Part shown: in pieces, positions 50,399-58,997 of the stretch
Numbering within the stretch: the stretch's first letter is position 1
How the letters are laid out: every line of letters starts with the position of its first letter
Assembly (NCBI RefSeq): GCF_008704655.1
Contig: NZ_CP023688.1
Span: 1,674,001-1,738,000, forward strand
DNA length: 64,000 nucleotides
Origin: Streptomyces rimosus
Lineage (GTDB): Bacteria > Actinomycetota > Actinomycetes > Streptomycetales > Streptomycetaceae
Direction of reading: 5' to 3'
Position numbers and translations under genes: made by a program
Notes under the pieces: generated by a model
What the model was told of the DNA's origin: nothing
The model's database searches: none
Seen by the model: only the letters and a program-made list of their open reading frames with translations

Positions 50399-50593
50399 AT
50401 GAAGATCGACATCGATACGTCCGTGTGCATCGGCTCGGGCCAGTGCGTGCTGACCGCGCCGGGGGTGTTCACCCAGGACGACGACGGTTTCAGCACCCTG
50501 CTGCCCGGCCGCGAGGACGGCACGGGCGACCCGCTCGTACGCGAGGCCGCCCGCGCTTGTCCGGTTCAGGCGATCGCGGTCACGGACGACTGA
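50399..50593 (+). CDS. [3Fe-4S] ferredoxin, P450 partner
   Basis: A 64-residue ferredoxin. CIGSGQC near residues 10-16 and the C-terminal CP (ARACPVQAI) give three cysteines in the 3Fe-4S arrangement with a small residue in the position of the missing second ligand. It passes electrons to the P450 encoded 49 bp upstream; no ferredoxin reductase gene is present here. ATG 50399 has GGAGGAG upstream. Confidence 0.93.
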   Translation: MKIDIDTSVCIGSGQCVLTAPGVFTQDDDGFSTLLPGREDGTGDPLVREAARACPVQAIAVTDD

Positions 50594-50607
50594 CGGTCAC
50601 CGCACCC

Positions 50608-50632
50608 GGGCCCGGCGCGCCAAGCCGGGCCC
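50608..50632. terminator. Bidirectional hairpin between ferredoxin and S15 peptidase genes
   Basis: GGGCCCGGC (50608-50616) and GCCGGGCCC (50624-50632) are exact inverted repeats with a 7-nt loop, in the 42-bp gap between two convergent genes. No U-tract. Confidence 0.75.
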
Positions 50633-50635
50633 GCA

Positions 50636-52537
50636 CTACGGCAGGTCGTCGTCCAGCCCCTCCACCCCCTCCCCCACCACCGGCAGATCCAGCGTGCCCG
50701 TCCGTGCGCGCGTGCTGCTTACGGTCACCTGTTTGCTGCCCCGGTTGCCGAAGTACGCGGTGTCGCCGGCGGCCATGACCAGCCGCAGCCGGTGGCCCGG
50801 CGCGAAGCGGTGGACGATTGCGGGCAGGTTGACGGTGAACTCCCTGGTGACGTCGGGCACCCGGACGGGGGCCACCAGGCGGTGCACGAGGGTTTTGCCA
50901 CCGTTCGGTGCGACGTCGTAGAGCTTGAGGAAGAGCAGCAGCCGGTCGGCCGCGTCGTCGGAGTGCTGGGTGCGTTCGGCGTCGGGGGAATGGACGCGGA
51001 GGGTGGCGCGGGGCGAGCCGACCACGTCCACGGGCCGCCCGCGCACCGGCTCGGACGCCCAGTCCAGGTAGGTGCCCCGGGTGTCGTACGGCTTGGGGTT
51101 CGGCAGCTTCATCAGGGCGGCCAGCGAGCTTTCCGAATGGCTCGACGCGACCCGCCAGTTGCGGTAGTGGCGGCTGCCGGTGGCCACGTCCGCCGGGTTG
51201 TCCACCAGCTTGCCGTCGCCGGACAGGTACAGCCGCCGCGGGATGCCGACGGGGTAGACCTCCGAGGCGGCGTAGGCAGGGCCATGGGCCGCCCAGTCGC
51301 GGTAGTAGGCGAAGGCCGGGCCGGTGTCGGTGTCCCACTCCCGGCGCAGATAGCGGCCGAACCAGGCGAGGGTGCGCCGGCCCACGTAACTGGTGTCGAA
51401 GTTCCCCTTGCCCAGGTCGAGTTCTCCGGGCGCCGGGTCGGTCATGCCGCCGCTGTGGCCCCAGGACTGCCAGATCATCGCGGTGTCGGTGCCCTGGGCC
51501 CGCAGGGTCTCGAACGTCGCGGCGGCCTCGTTGAGGTTGAAGAGGGTGTCCGCCTGCCCCTGGACGAGCAGGGTGGGCGTGCGGACCGTGGCGAGGTAGG
51601 AGGTCGGGGAGACGCTGCGCGCATAGTCGAGCGCGGCTTCCGTGGGGGCGGACGGATAGCGGTTGGAGTTCAGCCGCTTCTTCAGCTCGCACGCCGGCGC
51701 GACGAAGTGCACACAGCCCGCGCCGCCGCCCCGGGACGGGTCCAGACGCGGGTGCAGCAGGCCCTGGGCCTCGCCGATGAGGTAGAAGCCGTTGGTCCAC
51801 TGGTGCTTGTACGCCCCCGGGGCCGGCCCCGCGACGCCGGAAGTGCGATCGGCATTGTTCGGCGCCAGCGCGTACGTGAGGTCGTGCCAGGTGATCAGCG
51901 GGACCAGGGCGTCCAGGCGCTCGTCCGCCGACGCGGTGGCCAGCTGGATCGCGCCGCCGTACGAGCCGCCGAACATCCCCACCCGCGGGTCGCGCGGGCC
52001 GTCCTTGGTGACGAAGTCGACGCGGACGCCGTTCTTGGCCGCCCGCTGCCCGGCGAGGAAGTCCAGGATCTGGCTCGCCGCCCGTCCGTCGATCCGCGGG
52101 TCGTCCAGGGAGATCGGGCAGCCGGTCCGGCCGAAGCCGAGGCCGGAGTAGGCCAGCGCGACATAGCCGCGGGAGGCGAAGGCGCGGGCGATGGCGTCGG
52201 TGGAGCCGTCCGACTTGCTGCCGCCGAAGCCGTTGGTGGTCACGACGGCGGGTGCCGGGTGCAAGGCGTCCACCCCGGTGGGGCGGTACAGGTCGGCGTC
52301 CAGATTGCAGTCACGGCCGCCGGCCCGTACCGGCAGCTTCAGGGGGGTGACGGCGTAACCGGGCTGCCGGGGGCCCGCCGCGCCGGCCGGACCGGCGGCC
52401 GTGACCGGCCCGAGGAGGGCGGCGCACGCGGCGAGGCACACGGAGGCGGTGACGGGCAGCCGCGCGGAACGGGTGCGCGCCGCGCGCCGGACGGGCCGGG
52501 ACGCGGCCCCGGGCAGGGCACTGGACACGCTGGGCAC
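50636..52537 (-). CDS. Secreted CocE/NonD (S15)-family hydrolase
   Basis: A 633-residue exported alpha/beta hydrolase of the X-Pro dipeptidyl-peptidase/CocE group. The Sec signal peptide covers about residues 1-50 (CLAACAALLGPVTAAGPAGAAG). Nucleophile elbow GGSYGG, Asp in GQADTLFN and His in WGHSGGM form the triad; a C-terminal jelly-roll follows. It cleaves X-Pro peptides or acyl esters outside the cell. GTG 52537 is chosen because GGAGG lies five bases upstream; the frame runs on for 330 codons without a better start. Confidence 0.85.
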   Translation of the reverse strand: MPSVSSALPGAASRPVRRAARTRSARLPVTASVCLAACAALLGPVTAAGPAGAAGPRQPGYAVTPLKLPVRAGGRDCNLDADLYRPTGVDALHPAPAVVTTNGFGGSKSDGSTDAIARAFASRGYVALAYSGLGFGRTGCPISLDDPRIDGRAASQILDFLAGQRAAKNGVRVDFVTKDGPRDPRVGMFGGSYGGAIQLATASADERLDALVPLITWHDLTYALAPNNADRTSGVAGPAPGAYKHQWTNGFYLIGEAQGLLHPRLDPSRGGGAGCVHFVAPACELKKRLNSNRYPSAPTEAALDYARSVSPTSYLATVRTPTLLVQGQADTLFNLNEAAATFETLRAQGTDTAMIWQSWGHSGGMTDPAPGELDLGKGNFDTSYVGRRTLAWFGRYLRREWDTDTGPAFAYYRDWAAHGPAYAASEVYPVGIPRRLYLSGDGKLVDNPADVATGSRHYRNWRVASSHSESSLAALMKLPNPKPYDTRGTYLDWASEPVRGRPVDVVGSPRATLRVHSPDAERTQHSDDAADRLLLFLKLYDVAPNGGKTLVHRLVAPVRVPDVTREFTVNLPAIVHRFAPGHRLRLVMAAGDTAYFGNRGSKQVTVSSTRARTGTLDLPVVGEGVEGLDDDLP

Positions 52538-52588
52538 GCAGACCTCCACAACGGCACGCCGTACCAAGCGGTCGGTAACGGCCGGCTC

Positions 52589-52618
52589 ATGGTGTGACAC
52601 GGGTAACAGAGGTGTCAA
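52589..52618 (-). promoter_or_regulatory. Promoter and overlapping dyad of the S15 gene
   Basis: On the minus strand TTGACA (52618-52613), 18 bp, CACCAT (52594-52589). A TGACAC/GTGTCA inverted repeat (52595-52600 and 52612-52617) overlaps the -35 and the spacer. The -35 is perfect; the -10 is weak. The rest of the 263-bp gap (52619-52800) holds no supported gene. Confidence 0.45.
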
Positions 52619-52800
52619 CGCGGATTGTCTCCCGGCCGTGCCGGGTCCGTCCGGAAGGCTCCGCCCGAACCACTCGATGGGCTGCACGAACAGCCGGATC
52701 CCGGCCCGCCGGACCACCCGTTCGAGAGCGGTACGGGACCTGTCGCGCAGGACCGGGTCGCTCGTCCGGGTGGCGCGCCCCCTCTCAGAGGCGCCCGCCC

Positions 52801-53766
52801 TCAGGGGCCCTCGCGCAGCGCCGGTACGTCGTACGTCAGCGTCCCGGCCGCCGCGTCCAGCTCCGCCCGTATCCCCAGCGGCATCGTCAGCGCCGAGTCG
52901 CCGTGCCCGAAGCCGAACTCCTCCACCACCGGCACGCCGAGCGGCCCGAGGCGGTCCAGCAGCACCGCGCGGAGGTCCTCGTACGGGCCGCAGCGGGCCC
53001 ACGAACCGAGCACGACGCCCGCGACGCCGTCCAGCCACCCGGCGCGCAGCAGCTGGGTCAGCGCACGGTCCACGCGGTACGGGGGCTCGCCCACGTCCTC
53101 CAGCAGGAGCAGGCCCCCGGCGGCGACCGCGCGGGCGTGCGGCGTGCCGAGGTCGGCGGCGAGCAGGGACAGGCAGCCGCCCAGCGTGACGCCGCGCGCC
53201 CGGCCCGGCACCAGCGGCCGGGCGGCCGGCGAGGTGACGACCCGGACCGAGCCGGGCGCGAAGAGGGTGCGCCGCAGGTGCTCGCGGGTCGGCTCGTCCT
53301 TGAGGAACACCTCGCCCGCGACGGCCGGGCCGTGCAGCGTCGCCACCCCGGCGCGCACCGCGAACGCCTCGTGAAGGGCCGTCACATCGCTGAAGCCCAC
53401 CAGCGCTTTGGGTCCGTGCGCGCGGAAGGCGGCCCGCACCGCCGCCCAGTCCAGCAGGTCGGCCACGCGCTGCGCGCCGTACCCCCCGCGCGCCGCGAAC
53501 ACCGCCGCGACGCCCGGGTCGCACAGCGCCTCCTGGAGATCGCGGGCGCGCTCCTCGTCCGTGCCCGCCAGGTACGGCAAGGTGGCGTGCCGGCCGCGTA
53601 CGTGGGGCGCCTCGACCGGATCGAGGTCCCAGCCGCGCAGCAGGTCGGCCCCGGCGTCCAGCCGCTCCGGCGCGACCGGACCGCTCGGCGCGACGATACG
53701 CACCCGGTCGCCGGGGACCAGCCGCCGGGGGCGGTCCCCGGCGACGGCGGAACCGGCACCTGTCAC
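52801..53766 (-). CDS. LD-carboxypeptidase / MccF-like serine peptidase (S66)
   Basis: A 321-residue S66 peptidase: GDRVRIVAPSGPVAPERL, ARGGYGAQR, the Ser nucleophile in GFSDVTALHEAF, the Glu in LLLEDVGEPPYRVDR and the His in FGFGHGDSALTMPLG. The family either trims L,D-bonds of murein tetrapeptides (LdcA) or cleaves microcin-C-like peptide-nucleotides (MccF). No signal peptide, so cytoplasmic. Its GTG start overlaps the S9 peptidase stop by 4 bp, so it is translationally coupled. Confidence 0.88.
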   Translation of the reverse strand: MTGAGSAVAGDRPRRLVPGDRVRIVAPSGPVAPERLDAGADLLRGWDLDPVEAPHVRGRHATLPYLAGTDEERARDLQEALCDPGVAAVFAARGGYGAQRVADLLDWAAVRAAFRAHGPKALVGFSDVTALHEAFAVRAGVATLHGPAVAGEVFLKDEPTREHLRRTLFAPGSVRVVTSPAARPLVPGRARGVTLGGCLSLLAADLGTPHARAVAAGGLLLLEDVGEPPYRVDRALTQLLRAGWLDGVAGVVLGSWARCGPYEDLRAVLLDRLGPLGVPVVEEFGFGHGDSALTMPLGIRAELDAAAGTLTYDVPALREGP

Positions 53767-55757
53767 TTCGTCAGCTCCAGCGGCGGGACGTCCGTACGGG
53801 CGATGCCGAAGGTCTGCGCGTACAGCGACAGTTCCGCCTCCACGGCGCGGACGATGGTCTCCGCGCGCCGGAAGCCGTGGCCCTCGCCCTCGAAGGCCAG
53901 ATAGGCGTGCGGGGTGCCGCGGCCGGCGACCGCGCGCAGGAAGCGGTCGCACTGGGCGGGCGGGCAGACCGCGTCGTCGAGGCCCTGGAGGAGCAGGAAG
54001 GGCGCCGAGATCCGGTCCGCGTGGTGCAGCGGGGACCGCTCGCGGTAGCGGTCCGGCACCTGGTCGTGCGGGCCGATCAGGCTCTCCAGGTACTGCGACT
54101 CGAAGTCGTGGGTGCCGTCCTCGGACCAGCCCACCAGGTCGAGGACCGGGTAGCTGATGGTGGCGCAGGCGTACAGACCGGTCGTCACCAGCGAGGCCGC
54201 CGCGGTCCAGCCACCCGCGCTGCCGCCGCGCACGGCCAGCCGGCGGCGGTCGGCGGTGCCCTCGTCGGCCAGCGCCTCGGCGACGGCCGCGCAGTCCTCG
54301 ACGTCCACCACGCCCCACTGCCCCCGCAGCCGCTCGCGGTAGGCCCGTCCGTAGCCTGTCGAACCGCCGTAGTTGACCACGGCGACGCCGATGCCGCGGG
54401 AGGTGAAGTAGGCCGCCTCCAGGTCCAGGACGAGCGGCGCGTGGCCGGTGGGGCCGCCGTGCGCCCACACCACGTAGGGCGGCAGTTCGCCGTCGGGGGC
54501 GCGGTGGCCGGGGTTGTGCGGCGGGTAGATGTGGGCGTGGATGTCGCGGCCGTCCGGGCCGGTGAAGGTGCGGCTTTGCGGCTCGGGGTAGTACGCCGGG
54601 TCCACGGCGTCGGTGTGCCGCGCCGCGATCACCCGGGCCCGGCCGGTGCAGGTGTCCAGCTCCACGATCTCGTGGGCGCTGCGTGGGCCGGCGGCGATGC
54701 CGATCACCCGGCTGCCGTGCACGGCCAGCGACGGCGCCCACTGCGTCCACGGCCCGGCCGCGTCCACCAGGTCGCCGCTGACCGGGTCGAGGATGCCGAG
54801 CGAGGTGGCACCGCGGCCGTGCACGACGGCGATCGTGCCGCCGTCCAGCGGCAGGAACCAGCGCATCCCGATCTTCCACAGCGGACCGCCGAACTCCTCC
54901 TGCCGGGGCGGGCACAGGCGCCTGCCGGGCGTGCCGTCCGGCTCCGCCGGGTCGGCGCGGCGCAGCTCCCACCAGCCGTCGGCGTCGGAGACGTAGAGCA
55001 GCGTGCCGTCCGCGTCCCACTCGACCTGCGCCACCGACTCCTCGGGGCCGCCGGCGAACTCCCGTACGCCGGTGAACGCGCCGCCGCCGGTGATGCCGGC
55101 GAGCAGCACGACCGTGCCGTCCCACGGCATCCGCGGATGGTCCCAGGCGATCCACGCCGCGTGCCGCCCGTCCGGCGAGATCCGCGGGCCCGTCACGAAG
55201 CGGTGCCGGTCGTCGCTCAGTTCGCGCACCACCGTACGGTCCTCGGCCGCCGAGCCGTCCAGCGGCACCGCGGCGATCACCCGGCGCACATCGGTCGGCC
55301 GGGGCCCGGTGAACTCCTCCAGGACGCACCAGACCTCGCCGCGGTCCAGGCGCAGCACCGGGTCGGCCCAGCGCAGTCCGCCGCCGACGGCCGAGACCGG
55401 GGTCAGCGGGCGGGGCGCGGCGCCGTCGTCCGGCGTGTACGCGTACAGCCGCTGGTCGGCGAAGTCGCAGAAGACCACGACCGTGCGGCCGTCGGCGTCC
55501 ACCGCGCCGGCCCAGGGCTGGCCGCCGTACTCGATGACCCGGCTGCGCACGTTCCACGGCGCGGGCAGCACGGTCTCCTCCGTGCCGTCGAGCCCCCTGC
55601 GCACCAGCGCGCGGCGGCCGCCCTCCGCGGGGCGGGCCTCGGTCCACCACACTTCGGCCCCTACCACGCCGACGTACTCGGGGCGGCCGTCGTGCTCGGC
55701 GACCAGCCGGGCGTCGATCGGGGACGGCCAGGCTCCGTAGGGGGCCGTGGTCACCAT
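53763..55757 (-). CDS. S9 prolyl-oligopeptidase-family peptidase
   Basis: A 664-residue cytoplasmic S9 peptidase. A beta-propeller (about 1-400) precedes an alpha/beta hydrolase domain with the nucleophile RGGSAGGWT, Asp in GLDDAVCPPAQ and His in GEGHGFR. The S9C-type domain opens with FTGPDGRDIHAHIYPP. It cleaves short peptides, often acyl-aminoacyl or Pro-containing. ATG 55757 has AGGAACG upstream. It is followed without a gap by the S66 gene and preceded, 72 bp away, by M20 and M55 genes. Confidence 0.9.
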   Translation of the reverse strand: MVTTAPYGAWPSPIDARLVAEHDGRPEYVGVVGAEVWWTEARPAEGGRRALVRRGLDGTEETVLPAPWNVRSRVIEYGGQPWAGAVDADGRTVVVFCDFADQRLYAYTPDDGAAPRPLTPVSAVGGGLRWADPVLRLDRGEVWCVLEEFTGPRPTDVRRVIAAVPLDGSAAEDRTVVRELSDDRHRFVTGPRISPDGRHAAWIAWDHPRMPWDGTVVLLAGITGGGAFTGVREFAGGPEESVAQVEWDADGTLLYVSDADGWWELRRADPAEPDGTPGRRLCPPRQEEFGGPLWKIGMRWFLPLDGGTIAVVHGRGATSLGILDPVSGDLVDAAGPWTQWAPSLAVHGSRVIGIAAGPRSAHEIVELDTCTGRARVIAARHTDAVDPAYYPEPQSRTFTGPDGRDIHAHIYPPHNPGHRAPDGELPPYVVWAHGGPTGHAPLVLDLEAAYFTSRGIGVAVVNYGGSTGYGRAYRERLRGQWGVVDVEDCAAVAEALADEGTADRRRLAVRGGSAGGWTAAASLVTTGLYACATISYPVLDLVGWSEDGTHDFESQYLESLIGPHDQVPDRYRERSPLHHADRISAPFLLLQGLDDAVCPPAQCDRFLRAVAGRGTPHAYLAFEGEGHGFRRAETIVRAVEAELSLYAQTFGIARTDVPPLELTK

Positions 55758-55829
55758 CGTGGCGTTCCTCCTCAGTCGCTGGAGCCGCCAAGCCTGTCGT
55801 ACGCGCGGCCGGGCATCAACCCGTACGTA

Positions 55830-57194
55830 TCACCCTTCGACCGACCTGAGGAAGTGATCGAGAACCCGGACGCCGAAGTGCAGCGCCTCCACCGGAACGC
55901 ATTCGTCCACCCCGTGGAAGAGCGCCTGGTAGTCGAAACCTTCCGGCAGCTTGAGCGGCGAGAAGCCGTATCCGGTGATGCCCAGGCGGGAGAACTGTTT
56001 GGCGTCCGTGCCGCCCGACATGCAGTACGGGACCACGTGGCCGCCCGGGTCGAAGTGCTGGAGGGCGGCCTTCATCGCCGCGTACGCGGGCGAGTCGACC
56101 GGGGCCTGGAGGGCCACCTCGCCGTGGTCGTACGCCCAGGTGACGTCGGGCCCGGTGAGGCGGTCCATGGTGGTGCGGAACTCCGCCTCGCCGCCGGGGA
56201 CCACCCGCCCGTCCACGTGGGCGACGGCGTTGCCCGGGATGACGTTGACCTTGTAACCGGCCTCCAGCATCGTCGGATTGGCGCTGTTGCGGACCGTCGG
56301 CTCGACGAGCGCGGCCGACGGGCCGAGCTTGCTGAGCAGCGTGTCCACGTCGAAGTCCGGGGCGTCCAGGCGGGCCTCGATGCCGTGCAGGGCGGCCAGT
56401 TCGGTGAGCGCGGCGCGCACGGTGTCGGTGAGCCGCACCGGCCAGCGGTGCTCGCCGATGCGGGCCACGGCCGCGGCGAGCCGGCTGACCGCGTTGGCAC
56501 GGTTGACCTTGGAGCCGTGCCCGGCCCGGCCCTCGGCGGTCAGCTTCAGCCAGGCCGTGCCGCGCTCGCCCGCAGCGACCGGATAGACCCGCATCCCGCC
56601 GCCCGCGTGGAAGGTGAAGGCGCCGGACTCGCTGATGCCCTCCGTGCAGCCCTCGAACAGGCCGGGGTGGTGGTCGGCGAGGAAGCCCGCGCCGTCGATG
56701 GCGCTGGCCTCCTCGTCGGCCGTGAAGGCCAGCACCAGGTCGCGCCGGGGCCGGACGCCGCTGCGCGCCCACTGCCGTACGGCCGCGAGCACCATCGCGT
56801 CCATGTTCTTCATGTCCACGGCACCCCGGCCCCATACGACGCCGTCCGCGACCTCGCCGGAGAACGGGTGCCGGGTCCAGTCGGCGGGCTCGGCGGGCAC
56901 CACGTCCAGGTGCCCGTGCACCAGCAGGGCCGCGGCGTCCGGGTCGGTGCCCTCGACGCGTGCGACCACGTTCGTACGGCCCGGGGTGCGCTCCAGCAGC
57001 ACCGGCTCCAGGCCGGCTTCCGCGAGCCGCTCCGCGACGTACTCGGCGGCCGGGCGCTCCCGGCAGTCGCCGCCGCCGCGGTTGGTGGTGTCGATACGGA
57101 TCAGGTCGGAGGTGAACCGTACGACCTCGTCGAGGGCCTGTCCGTCCACCGCGTCGCCGGCGCGGTCCGCCATGTCGTCGGCGCTGTCAGCCAT
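55830..57194 (-). CDS. M20-family metallopeptidase
   Basis: A 454-residue M20 zinc peptidase: LLVHGHLDVVPAEP (His and Asp metal ligands), WGRGAVDMKNMDAM, FTADEEAS (Glu general base and ligand), an inserted dimerisation domain, and the C-terminal MSGGTDAKQF with a final FHGVDECVPV His. It hydrolyses dipeptides or N-acyl amino acids in the cytoplasm. Its ATG overlaps the M55 gene stop by 8 bp. Confidence 0.9.
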   Translation of the reverse strand: MADSADDMADRAGDAVDGQALDEVVRFTSDLIRIDTTNRGGGDCRERPAAEYVAERLAEAGLEPVLLERTPGRTNVVARVEGTDPDAAALLVHGHLDVVPAEPADWTRHPFSGEVADGVVWGRGAVDMKNMDAMVLAAVRQWARSGVRPRRDLVLAFTADEEASAIDGAGFLADHHPGLFEGCTEGISESGAFTFHAGGGMRVYPVAAGERGTAWLKLTAEGRAGHGSKVNRANAVSRLAAAVARIGEHRWPVRLTDTVRAALTELAALHGIEARLDAPDFDVDTLLSKLGPSAALVEPTVRNSANPTMLEAGYKVNVIPGNAVAHVDGRVVPGGEAEFRTTMDRLTGPDVTWAYDHGEVALQAPVDSPAYAAMKAALQHFDPGGHVVPYCMSGGTDAKQFSRLGITGYGFSPLKLPEGFDYQALFHGVDECVPVEALHFGVRVLDHFLRSVEG

Positions 57195-58023
57195 ACTGCT
57201 CCTCCACCGCCGACGACACGACGGTGGTGACCGTCTTGAAGCAGCGGATCGCTTCGTACATGTTCTCGCTGGTATACGCGACGCGCCGCTCGCCGGTCCG
57301 CTCGACACCCGGCACGCAGGTCGCCTGGCCCACCAGGTGCTCGGCGTCGAACTCCATCTCCACCGTGTACGGGCCGCCGCGTACCGGCTCGGTGCGCACC
57401 GCGAGCGCCGCGGCCTCCCGCGCGGCCGCCCTGATGTCGGCCGCGGTACGGGCCGGCGGGCGGCATACGGCGGCGTAGCGCGAGACATAGTCCTTGACGG
57501 CCACGGCCCGCGCGTCGGGCGCGTACCCGGCGGCGTCGTCACAGGTCCGGTCGTCGCCGGTCACCAGCACCACCGGCACACCGTATTCGGCCACCACCAG
57601 GGAGTTGAGGTAGCCCTCGCTGGCCCGCGTGCCGTTCACCCACACGCCGGTCAGGGAGTTGGCCAGGTAGGTGTGGGCCAGCACGCCTTCCGTACCGGCG
57701 CCCGCGTGGTAGCCGATGAACGCGACGCCGTCCACGTCGCCGTACTGGACGCCCTCCACCATGCTCAGCGCCTTGTGCTTGCCGGTGAGCAGCTGCGCGC
57801 GCTCGTCCAGCTCCTCCAGCAGCCGGTTGCGCATCGACCAGTGGGCCTCGTTGACCAGGACCTCGTCGGCGCCGCCGGCGAAGAACCCGGCGACCGCCGC
57901 GTTGACGTCGCCGGTGAACACCGGCCGGAACCGCTGCCACTGGGCGTGGCCCGGCAGGACGTCGTCCGGCCAGGTCACTCCGGTGGCGCCCTCCATGTCG
58001 GCGGAAATGAGGATCTTCACCAT
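57187..58023 (-). CDS. M55-family D-aminopeptidase (DppA-like)
   Basis: A 278-residue M55 zinc peptidase. Expected metal ligands are visible: D9 and E11 in ISADMEGATGV, H61 in NEAHWSM, H106 in GYHAG and E136 in RASEGY, matching B. subtilis DppA. The family prefers D-Ala-containing peptides such as D-Ala-Gly. It is the first gene of the minus-strand peptidase set. The ATG at 58023 has a weak GGGACGGG upstream. Confidence 0.9.
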   Translation of the reverse strand: MVKILISADMEGATGVTWPDDVLPGHAQWQRFRPVFTGDVNAAVAGFFAGGADEVLVNEAHWSMRNRLLEELDERAQLLTGKHKALSMVEGVQYGDVDGVAFIGYHAGAGTEGVLAHTYLANSLTGVWVNGTRASEGYLNSLVVAEYGVPVVLVTGDDRTCDDAAGYAPDARAVAVKDYVSRYAAVCRPPARTAADIRAAAREAAALAVRTEPVRGGPYTVEMEFDAEHLVGQATCVPGVERTGERRVAYTSENMYEAIRCFKTVTTVVSSAVEEQYG

Positions 58024-58177
58024 GCACCCGTCCCATCGCAGCTAGGAGGCGGACCGCTCCGGCACCGGCCCGGGGCCGCGCCGTCGCGCGCGTCACCGGG
58101 CAGGATTCCCACCATAACCAGGGGCGACGCCAGGCGGCCGGGGCGTGTCCGGGCGGGGGCGGCCGGGGTGTCCTGCC

Positions 58178-58214
58178 GGGTGCCGGGCCACACCCCCGTG
58201 ACGGCCCGGCACCC
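58178..58214 (-). terminator. Hairpin terminator of the secreted-protein gene
   Basis: GGGTGCCGGGCC (58178-58189) and GGCCCGGCACCC (58203-58214) are exact 12-bp inverted repeats with a 13-nt loop, starting 10 bp after the stop of the 58224-58808 gene. No U-tract. Confidence 0.75.
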
Positions 58215-58223
58215 TGCCGCGGG

Positions 58224-58808
58224 TCAGCCCCGGGCCGCCGGGCGGGGCGGCATCCAGTGCCGGACCCGGAAATCGCCCTTCTCCAAGGTCTCGAAGGGCG
58301 CGCTGCTCTGGCACTTCCCGACGCTGTTCCGGGGCAGGCCGTCCATGGCCCAGCTGTAGCCGAGCCGGTCTTTCCTGCCGTCGTCCAGCACGGTGAAGCC
58401 GAAGCGCTTGCCCTTGATGTCGCCGAGATCGGGATAGCCGGGAGCGCCGGTGAAGTCCACCTCGGTGACCACGCCGGTGGCCACCGCGACCGGACCGCCG
58501 GTCAGCAGGCAGTCGATACGGCCCTTGAAGTGCCCGCCCCACTTCTTGTCCATGTGGTGGCTGACGTAGAACGTGCCGCTCGCCTTGTCGGCGAAACCGT
58601 GTGCGTTGAAGGCGAAGTGCACGTCGTCGCCCGGGCGCCGCTGGAGCTTTCCCGCGCCGGTGAGCGAGGGCTCGGCCGTACCCCCGGCAGCCCGGGCACC
58701 GGCCGTGGCCGCCCCGCTCGGGGCCGCCGCGCCGAGTGTCAGCACACTTCCGGCGCAGAGGGCGAGGGCCGTGGCGACGGCGGCGGAAGGACGGCGGACG
58801 CGCGGCAT
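58224..58808 (-). CDS. Secreted protein of unknown function
   Basis: A 194-residue exported protein. The signal peptide (about 1-40) has RRPSAAVATALALCAGSVLTL and ends near SGAATA. The mature part is beta-rich and polar (DDVHFAFNAHGFADKASGTFYVSHHMDKKWG), with two cysteines (RIDCLLTGG and GKCQSS) that could pair. It resembles repeated secreted proteins of Streptomyces loosely called repetin-like; no catalytic motif is seen. ATG 58808 has AGGAGG four bases upstream, a very good site. Confidence 0.75.
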   Translation of the reverse strand: MPRVRRPSAAVATALALCAGSVLTLGAAAPSGAATAGARAAGGTAEPSLTGAGKLQRRPGDDVHFAFNAHGFADKASGTFYVSHHMDKKWGGHFKGRIDCLLTGGPVAVATGVVTEVDFTGAPGYPDLGDIKGKRFGFTVLDDGRKDRLGYSWAMDGLPRNSVGKCQSSAPFETLEKGDFRVRHWMPPRPAARG

Positions 58809-58997
58809 GTTTCCTCCTGAGGACGTGGTGCCCGGTGGCTCCCCACCGGCGGCCGGTTGCCCCGGCCGTGCACCACCGTGCCGTCCGCCGCCCGTGCCCC
58901 GCATCGCCCTTCAGGCCGGGGCGCCTCCGCCGTACGGGGGAAGCGCGGCGGTACCCGGGGCCGATGCGCGCGGCCCCGGGGCGCGTGCCCGCGGCGG

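Noticed and set aside
52538..53524. Long N-terminal extension of the S15 hydrolase
   Set aside because: The in-frame extension crosses the S66 gene in another frame; the signal peptide and GGAGG site fix the start at 52537.
53877..57230. A very long plus-strand open frame over the peptidase genes
   Set aside because: It is antisense to S9 and M20 genes with clear motifs, is made of Gly/Arg/Val-rich low-complexity sequence, has no ribosome binding site, and reflects third-position GC bias.
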